Positions 45,279 to 52,175 of a stretch of 64,000 nucleotides of DNA are shown piece after piece. Made by a program: the position numbers and the translations under genes. Source of the stretch: Paenirhodobacter populi (GTDB lineage: Bacteria > Pseudomonadota > Alphaproteobacteria > Rhodobacterales > Rhodobacteraceae); assembly GCF_004022215.1 (NCBI RefSeq), contig NZ_SAUZ01000002.1, positions 248,001 through 312,000 of the forward strand. The letters run 5' to 3'. Every line of letters begins with the position of its first letter. The first letter of the stretch is position 1. Below the pieces are notes generated by a model that did no database searches, was not told the DNA's origin, and saw nothing but the letters and a program-made list of their open reading frames with translations.

Positions 45279-45335
45279 GAGGCGGGCCTTTGCCGGGAGT
45301 CTTGGTCCTTTTGTCTTATAGAATGGGCGCGGGCA

Positions 45336-45487
45336 GAGGGTGTGTCAAAACGCGCCTTTATGACAATGCCTTGGAAGGAACCTCTTCAGAAGTGCCGGAG
45401 TGAGGCAGATGACGCGCACCTGCGTGGAGCTATAGGCTGTCGAACGTTCTCCTCCGCGTCGCTGGAACCGGGTTTTCACACAGGCCC
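45336..45487 (+). mobile_element. MITE-like element, copy B (about 152 bp)
   Basis: Left end GAGGGTGTGTCAAAACGCG; right end, reversed, GGGCCTGTGTGAAAACCCG (14 of 19 match). It shares the ends and the first inner bases GCGCCTTTATGAC with copy A at 5481-5639, but its centre has diverged. No coding potential. The rest of the 45187-45555 gap holds repeat copy 7 and no gene. Confidence 0.6.
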
Positions 45488-45555
45488 GGCGGCGGGAAAC
45501 GTGCTTTTAACCTTTTCGGGCGCATAGCTGTGCAGAGGGAACCGATGAGGGACAG

Positions 45556-46002
45556 ATGGCACCGACGACCGCACGCCGCAATCCGACCCGTTCCGAAGGG
45601 ACGCGCCCGGGGGTGATCTGGGCCTGGGCTGTCGCCGGGGTGATCCTTGTCGGCGGGCTGTTCTATCTGGTCTGGAAATCGCAGTTCGCCGCCGCGCAGA
45701 GCTATCTTTTCGATACGGGGAGCGTGGCGGAGGAAAGCGGCTATTGCCTTGCGGTCGCGCAGGATGTCGTGGCGGGCGGGCCGCCGGTCGGCAGCTATGT
45801 CGACGAGGCGGCGAAGTTCTGGCTCAATCGGCTCAAGGCGACGGGCGCGCCGATGGGGCCGGTGATCGTGCAGGCGCGCAAGCGGCTGGCCGGTGATCTG
45901 AACCGCCGGGCCGGCTCGAACGAGGACCAGATGGCGCAGGCGATGGAGGTCTGTTCCCGCCGCGCGGTCATGTACGGGATGCGGTTCCGTGCCTTTCAGT
46001 AG
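45556..46002 (+). CDS. single-pass membrane protein of unknown function
   Basis: Not recognised. The 148-residue protein has a basic N-terminus (TARRNPTRSEGTRP), one membrane helix (about residues 20-40, VIWAWAVAGVILVGGLFYLVW), and a helical C-terminal domain of about 105 residues with two cysteines (SGYCLAV, EVCSRR). By the positive-inside rule the C-terminal domain should be periplasmic. It precedes the ScfR-type regulator by 100 bases on the same strand but is probably separately controlled because TTTACA-type sites lie between. Confidence 0.6.
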   Translation: MAPTTARRNPTRSEGTRPGVIWAWAVAGVILVGGLFYLVWKSQFAAAQSYLFDTGSVAEESGYCLAVAQDVVAGGPPVGSYVDEAAKFWLNRLKATGAPMGPVIVQARKRLAGDLNRRAGSNEDQMAQAMEVCSRRAVMYGMRFRAFQ

Positions 46003-46034
46003 CGACAGGGCGCGGAGGGTGACCCTGCGTCATC

Positions 46035-46072
46035 GGTAAATTCCATTGCAGGGCCGGGTGTTGCGTGTAAAT
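46035..46072 (+). promoter_or_regulatory. pair of inverted TTTACA-type sites before the ScfR-type gene
   Basis: GGTAAATTC (46035) and TGTAAAT (46066), 31 bases apart, lie 30-67 bases before the ATG. They are the reverse of the acs upstream motif: reversed, the second reads ATTTACACGCAA, similar to ATTTACAATGCA. Autoregulation is a reasonable guess. Confidence 0.4.
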
Positions 46073-46101
46073 CTTGGGCCGTTCATCGCGCCGGAGGTGA
46101 C

Positions 46102-47445
46102 ATGGCCCGCATCGCGCTCACCGGCACCCGGATCCGGGAACGCCGCACGATCCTGCGCATCCGGCAGGCGGATCTTGCCCGTTCGGTGGGGATCTCGCCC
46201 GCCTATCTCAATCTGATCGAACACAACCGGCGACGGATCGGGGCGCCGCTTCTGGCACAGCTTGCCGAGGCGCTCGGCACCTCGGCGGTGGCGCTTGCCG
46301 AAGGGGCGGAGGCGATCCTGTTCGACGGGCTGAGGATGGCGGCCGCCGCGGGGGATCCCGGCGGCGCCCCGGCCGAGCTTGACCGGATCGAGGAATTCGC
46401 CAGCCTGTTCCCCGGCTGGGCCGGGCTGCTGGTGAACCGGCAGGAGCGCGTCGCCTCATTGGAGCGGATGGTCGAGACCTATGCCGACCGCCTGTCGCAT
46501 GATCCGTTCCTGCTGGACGCGCTGCACGAACTGCTTTCGGGCGTCACCGCGCTGCGTTCGACCGCGACGATTCTGGCCGAGACGGAGGATATCGAGCCGG
46601 AATGGCAGGGCCGTTTCCTGCGCACGATCGGCGAGGAAGGGGAGCGTCTGTCCGCCACCGCGGCGGCGCTGGCGCGGCATCTGGATGCGCTGGTGGCGGC
46701 GGAAACGGGTCTTTCGGCGCCGCTCGATCAGGTGGAGGCCTGGCTTGCCGCCTGCGACTGGCATCTGCCGGAACCTGATGCCCCCGGCGCACGGCAGATC
46801 GAGGCCCGGATCGAGGCGGCGCCGCAACTGGCGGGCACGGCGGCACGGGATCTGGCACGGCGCTATGCCCGTCAGGCCGAGGCCGATGCGCGGGCCTTGC
46901 CGCTCGGCGATTTCCTGTCGGCGATCGCGCGTTTCGGCCCGGAGCCCGCGCGGCTTGCGGCGGAATTCGGCGCGCCGCTTGGCGCGGTGTTCCGCCGTCT
47001 GGCGACCCTGCCGCCCGAGGCCGCGGCGGAGCTGCCGGGCGGGAGGATCACCGCGGGGCTGGTGATATGCGACGGGTCGGGTACGCTGACTTTGCGCCGC
47101 CCGGTTCCGGGCTTCGCGCCGCCGCGCTTCGGCGCGGCCTGTCCGCTCTGGCCGCTGTATGAGGCGCTTGGCCGGCCGATGCAGCCGGTGCAGGCGCTGA
47201 TCGAGGTGGCGGGCCGGATGCCGCGCCGGTTCCGCGCCTTCGCCTTTTGCGCGCCCTTGCCGCCGGCAAGTTTCGACGCGCCGCTGTTGGTTGAATCGAT
47301 GATGCTGGTGTTGCCCGCGACCGGCGACGATGCGGCGCGTCCGGTCGGCACCGCCTGCCGGATCTGCCCGCGGGCGAATTGTCCCGGCCGCAACGAACCC
47401 GCCCTGCTACCGCAGCCGGAACCGGCGCGGGGGCTTGCTGTTTGA
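46102..47445 (+). CDS. short-chain fatty-acyl regulator (ScfR/RamB-like XRE protein) with a DHp-like segment
   Basis: The 447-residue regulator has an XRE HTH at residues 10-62 (RQADLARSVGISPAYLNLIEHNRRR) and a C-terminal DUF2083-like region with GACPLW-type sequence (FGAACPLWPLYEAL) and terminal cysteines CRICPRANC. This is the pattern of ScfR proteins (RamB, PccR) that sense short acyl-CoAs. Between them, residues 140-195 look like a histidine kinase dimerisation helix pair: His142-Glu-Leu, then IGEEGERL. It lies 54 bases before a lone receiver gene and a symporter-kinase, an unusual partnership. Effector unknown. Confidence 0.8.
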   Translation: MARIALTGTRIRERRTILRIRQADLARSVGISPAYLNLIEHNRRRIGAPLLAQLAEALGTSAVALAEGAEAILFDGLRMAAAAGDPGGAPAELDRIEEFASLFPGWAGLLVNRQERVASLERMVETYADRLSHDPFLLDALHELLSGVTALRSTATILAETEDIEPEWQGRFLRTIGEEGERLSATAAALARHLDALVAAETGLSAPLDQVEAWLAACDWHLPEPDAPGARQIEARIEAAPQLAGTAARDLARRYARQAEADARALPLGDFLSAIARFGPEPARLAAEFGAPLGAVFRRLATLPPEAAAELPGGRITAGLVICDGSGTLTLRRPVPGFAPPRFGAACPLWPLYEALGRPMQPVQALIEVAGRMPRRFRAFAFCAPLPPASFDAPLLVESMMLVLPATGDDAARPVGTACRICPRANCPGRNEPALLPQPEPARGLAV

Positions 47446-47499
47446 CAGCCATGCCCGGCACCGCGATAGTCGGGATGGAGGAGCGGGGGAGGGAAGCTG

Positions 47500-47886
47500 A
47501 TGACGACGGACAGGAGGATCCTGTTGGTCGAGGACGAGCCACATATCGCCGAGGCGATCCGGTTCATCCTGACCCGCGCGGGATGGCTGGTGGCGGTCGA
47601 GCCGGACGGCGCCGCCGTCCTTGGCCGGATCCGGACCCTGCGGCCCAGGGTGGTGGTGCTGGATGTGATGCTGCCGGGGCGGTCGGGGCTGGATATCCTG
47701 ACCGATCTGCGCACCGATCCCGCCTTTTCCACGCTGCCGGTGCTGATGCTGACGGCGCGCGGCCACGGGCGCGACCGGGAGGCGGCCGAGCAGGCCGGCG
47801 CCACGGCCTTTCTGGCGAAGCCATTCGCCAATGCCGATGTTCTGGCCGCGGTCGAACGGATCGCCGGCGCGGATCAGGCGGGCTGA
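47500..47886 (+). CDS. single-domain response regulator (no output domain)
   Basis: A 128-residue receiver. Acidic pocket VEDE (residues 10-13), phospho-acceptor Asp55 in VVVLDVMLPGRSG, Thr in MLTARG and Lys in AKPFAN are all present. It lacks the LuxR-type HTH found in CrbR, the partner of CrbS in other bacteria. Start has GGGGGAGGGAA upstream. The stop overlaps the next gene (TGATG). It is the likely phosphate acceptor of the symporter-kinase two genes downstream. Confidence 0.9.
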   Translation: MTTDRRILLVEDEPHIAEAIRFILTRAGWLVAVEPDGAAVLGRIRTLRPRVVVLDVMLPGRSGLDILTDLRTDPAFSTLPVLMLTARGHGRDREAAEQAGATAFLAKPFANADVLAAVERIAGADQAG

Positions 47887-48170
47887 TGGGGCGCGGTCCC
47901 CGCCCGGTGTTTCTGGCGCGGCGCTCCTACCGGCGGCGGCGGGCGATGGATGCTGTGCGGCTGCTGCCGGTTCCGGGGACGCTGGCGGTGCTGCTGCCGG
48001 CCCTGTGGCAGCCGGCGCCGCGTCCGGCGCTGGCGGTGGTCTGGCTGTTCGGCACCTGGGCGGTGCTGATCGTGCTGACGGCGGTGCTGTCGCGACACCT
48101 CGCCCCGGCGATCGAGGCGGAGGAAGAAGCCCTGACCCCCGCCGATGACGACCCCGCGGGCGGGCGCTGA
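47886..48170 (+). CDS. small two-helix membrane protein before the symporter-kinase
   Basis: A 94-residue protein with an Arg-rich N-terminus (ARRSYRRRRAM), two hydrophobic helices (about 24-42 and 49-68) and an acidic tail. I do not recognise a family. The position just before an SSS-type gene is where DUF485/DUF4212 partners of acetate-permease-like symporters sit, so it may be an analogous accessory subunit. Overlaps the receiver stop; three bases separate it from the symporter-kinase. Confidence 0.65.
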   Translation: MGRGPRPVFLARRSYRRRRAMDAVRLLPVPGTLAVLLPALWQPAPRPALAVVWLFGTWAVLIVLTAVLSRHLAPAIEAEEEALTPADDDPAGGR

Positions 48171-48172
48171 CG

Positions 48173-50902
48173 ATGCCTTTCGACATCCTCGTCATCGTCT
48201 GCCTCGTCTATGTGATCGGCCTGTTCTGCGTCGCCTTTCTGGCCGAGCGCCGCGCCGCGCGCGGGCAGTTGCGGTTCCTGCGCGGCCCCTGGGTCTACAC
48301 CCTGTCGCTGTCGATCTACTGCACCGCCTGGACGTTTTTCGGCGCGGTCGGCTATGCGGCGCGGTCGGGGCTGGAATTCGCCACGATCTACCTTGGCCCG
48401 ACGCTGGTTTTCATCGGCTGGTGGGGGGTGCTGCGCAAGCTGGTGCGGATCGGCCGCGCGCATCGGGTGACCTCGATCGCCGACCTGATCTCGGCCCGCT
48501 ACGGCAAGTCGAACGGGCTCGGGGTGATCGTCACGGTGATCTCGGTGGTCGTCGCGGCGCCTTACATATCCCTGCAATTGCAGTCGGTCACGGTGAGTTT
48601 CGCCACTTTCGCCGCGCAGGCGCCGGAATGGGGCCCGCCGGAGCATGGTTCCATCGCGCTGTGGCTGGCGGCGGGGCTGGTGCTGTTCACCATCCTCTTC
48701 GGGACCCGCAACCTCGATTCGAGCGAGCGTCACCACGGCGTCGTCATGGCCATCGCGGTCGAGGCGGTGGTGAAGCTCGCCGCGCTGCTGGCGGTGGGGG
48801 CCTATGTCACATGGGGGCTGGCGGACGGGCCGGGCGATATCCTTGCGCGGATCGATGCGACGGCACGCGAGGGATGGACGCTCGTCCCCTCGCGCTTCGC
48901 GGGGCTGACCTTCGTCGCGGCGGCGGCGGTGCTGACGCTGCCGCGGATGTTTCAGGTGCTGGTGGTGGAAAATGCCGACGAACGGCATCTGGCGACGGCA
49001 AGCTGGGCCTTCCCGCTCTATCTGATGCTGATGAGCCTGTTCGTCGTGCCGATCGCGGTGATGGGGCTGGAACGGATGCCCGAGGGGTCCAATCCCGATC
49101 TGTTCGTGCTGACGCTGCCCTTGCAGGAGGGACAGGGAAACCTTGCGCTGCTGGCCTTTCTGGGCGGGTTTTCCTCGGCCACCTCGATGGTGATCGTGGC
49201 CGCGATCGCGCTGTCGACGATGATGTCGAACCATATCCTTGCGCCTGCATGGCTGGGGCTGCGGCGACGCATCGGCCGGGGCGGTGGCGATCTGCGCAGC
49301 GTTGTGCTGATCAGCCGGCGGTTCTGCATCGCCGCGGTGCTGGCGCTCGGCTATGGCTACTATCGCTTTTCCGGCGGGGGCGAGGCACTGGCCGCGGTCG
49401 GGCTGATCGCCTTCGTCGGTGCGGCGCAGGTGCTGCCCGCGCTTCTGGGCGGGCTGTTCTGGCGCGGTGCCACGCGGATCGGCGCGACGCTCGGCATGAT
49501 GGCGGGGTTCGCGCTGTGGATGTATACGCTGTTCCTGCCCTCTTTCGGCGGCGGGGCGATCCTGTCCGCCGATCTGATGGCGCATGGGCCATGGGGCATC
49601 GCCGCGCTGCGCCCGCATGCCCTGTTCGGCCTGACGGGGCTGGATCCGCTGTCGCATGCGCTGGTCTGGAGCCTGCCGGTCAACGCGGCGGTGTTCTTCC
49701 TCGCCTCGGGCCTGTCCTTCCCCGATCCGATGGAGCGGCTGCAAAGCATGGCCTTCGTCAATGTCTTCGACCACGGCCCCGGCGCCAAGGGCTGGGCGCG
49801 CGGTCAGGTGGAGGCCGAGGATCTGCTGTCCATGGCGCAGCGCATTCTGGGGGCCGAGGCCGCGCAGCATTTCTTTCAGGCCGAGGCGGCGCGGCAGGGC
49901 AAGCCCGGTTTCCTGCCCGATCCGACGCCCGCCTTTCTGACGCTGCTGGAACGCGAACTGGCGGGTTCGGTGGGTGCGGCGACGGCCCATGCGATGATCG
50001 CGCAGCTGACGGGCGGCGCCTCGGTCACCGTGCGGGACCTGATCCTCGTCGCGGGCGAGGCTGCCGAGAGCAAGGAACACGCCGCCCAGATCGAGGCGAA
50101 ATCCGAGGAGCTGGCCCGCACCGCCCGCGCCTTGCGCGAAGCCAACGCCAAGCTGACGGAACTGGCGCGGCAGAAGGACGCCTTCCTCGGCCAGATCAGC
50201 CATGAGCTGCGCACGCCGATGACCTCGATCCGTGCCTTTTCGGAAATCCTGATGGAACCCGAGCTGCCGCCCACGGCGCGGGCGCGATATGCGGGCATCA
50301 TCCATGAGGAAAGCCGCCGGCTGACGCGGCTGCTCGACGATCTGCTCGACCTCGGCGTTCTGGAAAGCGGGCGGGCGCAGCTGTCGCTGTCGCCGGTGCG
50401 CCTGCGCGACCTGATCCGCCGCGCCATTGCCGCCGCCGCGAATACCCGGCCCGAACGCGCGCTGCGCTATCAGCGCGACGTGACCGCCGAAGAGGTCGTC
50501 GTCACCACCGATGCGGACCGGCTGTTGCAGGTCTTCATCAACCTGATCACCAATGCGCGGAAATATTGCGCGGCCGATCCGGCGGTGCTGCGGATCGGGG
50601 TGCGGCGGCGCGGATCCTCGGTGGTGATCGACTTCATCGACAATGGCGCGGGGATTCCGCGCCGGGAACAGGCCCTGATCTTCGAGAAGTTTTCCCGGCT
50701 GGGCGAGGCGCCCGAGATTCCGGGCGTCGGCCTCGGCCTCGCCATCTGCCGCGAGATCATGGTCAATCTGGGCGGCTCGATCGACTATCTGCCGGGGCAG
50801 GGCGGCGCGGCCTTTCGGGTCGTGCTGCCGATGACCTGCCCGCCGCGGCCGGGCGAGGGGCGGAAAGTCCCCCCGGATGCGAAGGCCGTCAACCGATCGT
50901 AA
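48173..50902 (+). CDS. sodium/solute symporter - histidine kinase fusion (CbrA/CrbS-like)
   Basis: The 909-residue protein joins an SSS/SLC5 transporter domain (residues 1-500, about 13 helices; LISARYGKSNG and FLGGFSSATSMVIVA are SSS-like), a STAC-like linker (about 540-615), a coiled coil (about 625-665), and a kinase core with His677 in ISHELRTPMTS, N-box NLITNARKY, DNGAGIP and GVGLGLAI. In CrbS the transporter part senses acetate-type acids and the kinase controls acs. The catalytic motifs are intact. Operon partners are the receiver and, upstream, the ScfR-type regulator. Confidence 0.9.
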   Translation: MPFDILVIVCLVYVIGLFCVAFLAERRAARGQLRFLRGPWVYTLSLSIYCTAWTFFGAVGYAARSGLEFATIYLGPTLVFIGWWGVLRKLVRIGRAHRVTSIADLISARYGKSNGLGVIVTVISVVVAAPYISLQLQSVTVSFATFAAQAPEWGPPEHGSIALWLAAGLVLFTILFGTRNLDSSERHHGVVMAIAVEAVVKLAALLAVGAYVTWGLADGPGDILARIDATAREGWTLVPSRFAGLTFVAAAAVLTLPRMFQVLVVENADERHLATASWAFPLYLMLMSLFVVPIAVMGLERMPEGSNPDLFVLTLPLQEGQGNLALLAFLGGFSSATSMVIVAAIALSTMMSNHILAPAWLGLRRRIGRGGGDLRSVVLISRRFCIAAVLALGYGYYRFSGGGEALAAVGLIAFVGAAQVLPALLGGLFWRGATRIGATLGMMAGFALWMYTLFLPSFGGGAILSADLMAHGPWGIAALRPHALFGLTGLDPLSHALVWSLPVNAAVFFLASGLSFPDPMERLQSMAFVNVFDHGPGAKGWARGQVEAEDLLSMAQRILGAEAAQHFFQAEAARQGKPGFLPDPTPAFLTLLERELAGSVGAATAHAMIAQLTGGASVTVRDLILVAGEAAESKEHAAQIEAKSEELARTARALREANAKLTELARQKDAFLGQISHELRTPMTSIRAFSEILMEPELPPTARARYAGIIHEESRRLTRLLDDLLDLGVLESGRAQLSLSPVRLRDLIRRAIAAAANTRPERALRYQRDVTAEEVVVTTDADRLLQVFINLITNARKYCAADPAVLRIGVRRRGSSVVIDFIDNGAGIPRREQALIFEKFSRLGEAPEIPGVGLGLAICREIMVNLGGSIDYLPGQGGAAFRVVLPMTCPPRPGEGRKVPPDAKAVNRS

Positions 50903-50965
50903 ACCCGGATCTGCCACATCTGCGAAAGACCGCCCCCATGATGCTTCGGTGCAGAGGACAGACCC

Positions 50966-52045
50966 GTGCAGGAACAGACAGATCAGCAACAACCGGGGCA
51001 GGAACCCGCCGCACCGGCCCCGTCGGTGTTGCGGCGCATGATCCGCGCGGCGCCGGCTGAGGATGCGGCGGAGCCGGGGCCGGAACGGGCCATCGGGCTG
51101 GCGATCGCCAAGGCCGCGCGGGACCGGCTCGATCTTGAAATCGACGTGCGGTCACTGACCGAGCGCCGCGCCAGCCTCGCCGAACTGCCCGAACTGATCG
51201 AGAACATGTCGCTTTTGCTGCTGATCGAGGGACCTGCCGAGGCGATGGGGCTGGTCGTGCTGCCCGGCCCGACGCTCTCGGCGATCGTCGAGGTGCAGAC
51301 GACCGGGCGCATCGCCCGCAATCCCCCGCCGCCGCGCAAGCCGACGCGGATGGATGCGGCGATGACGGTCGATCTGGTGGATGCGGTTCTCGCCGGGATC
51401 GAGACGGAACTGGCCCGCAGCGGGGAGGCCGTCTGGGCCTCGGGCTTCCGCTATGCCTCATACCTCGACGATATCCGCTCCATCGGTCTGCTGATGGAGG
51501 ATGTGAGCTATCGGGTCTGGACCATGCGGCTGGCGATCGGGCCGCAGGCGGTCCGCGAGGGCGGCCTGCTGTGGATCGTGCCCGAACAGGGCCGCGCGAA
51601 GCCGGCGCTGCCGCCGCAGCGGCCGGCTGCCGCGCCGGTGCCTCCGGACGATGCGACCTGGGCGCAGCATCTGGAACAGGCGGTGATGGGCAGTCAGGCG
51701 GCGCTGGACGCGGTGCTGCATCGGGTCAGCATGCCGCTGTCGGCGGTGATGGCGCTGCGGCCCGGCGTGGACATTCCGCTGCCGCCCGACGCGCTTGCGC
51801 GCCTGCAGCTGGAGGCGGACGGGCGCGCCGTGGCGACCGTGCGGCTCGGCCAGCGCCGGGGCCTGCGCGCGGTGCGGCTGGTGGCGGAGGATGCCCCGCA
51901 GGAGGCGCCCGCGCCGCGCAGCGAGGAACCGGATCACGAGGCGTGGCGTCGCGGTGAGGACGGGGCGGCGATCCTGCGCGACGCGGCCTCGGCGCCGCTG
52001 AAGGCCGATCCCGGCGATCCCGGGCCGATGCAGAATGCCGTCTGA
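50966..52045 (+). CDS. FliM/FliN-family motor-switch-like protein
   Basis: The 359-residue protein has an N-terminal Pro/Ala-rich tail, a central FliM-like region (ERRASLAELPELIENMSLLLLIEGP; LVDAVLAGIETELA) and a C-terminal SpoA/FliN domain (about 240-310, RVSMPLSAVMALRPGVDIPLP). In the flagellar motor such proteins form the C ring. There are no other flagellar genes here, so it is either a stray fliM-type gene or a specialised switch homologue. Start is GTG 50966. Linked in direction, not overlap, to the symporter-kinase gene 63 bases upstream. Confidence 0.75.
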   Translation: MQEQTDQQQPGQEPAAPAPSVLRRMIRAAPAEDAAEPGPERAIGLAIAKAARDRLDLEIDVRSLTERRASLAELPELIENMSLLLLIEGPAEAMGLVVLPGPTLSAIVEVQTTGRIARNPPPPRKPTRMDAAMTVDLVDAVLAGIETELARSGEAVWASGFRYASYLDDIRSIGLLMEDVSYRVWTMRLAIGPQAVREGGLLWIVPEQGRAKPALPPQRPAAAPVPPDDATWAQHLEQAVMGSQAALDAVLHRVSMPLSAVMALRPGVDIPLPPDALARLQLEADGRAVATVRLGQRRGLRAVRLVAEDAPQEAPAPRSEEPDHEAWRRGEDGAAILRDAASAPLKADPGDPGPMQNAV

Positions 52046-52175
52046 AGGTTTCCCGCGGCTTGCAGGGTTGCGGGCCTGTCCGCGCCGGTCTATCCGCCTG
52101 TGCGAAGGCGGTTTTTCTTGCAGGGCGGCGGGGCGCCCGTAAACTCGCACCGGCGACAGGAGGGCATTCAGCGGC

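Noticed and set aside
47927-50992. 1021-codon open frame on the minus strand
   Set aside because: Antisense to the symporter-kinase, whose motifs are clear. The antisense product is low-complexity Arg/Gln/Asp/His.
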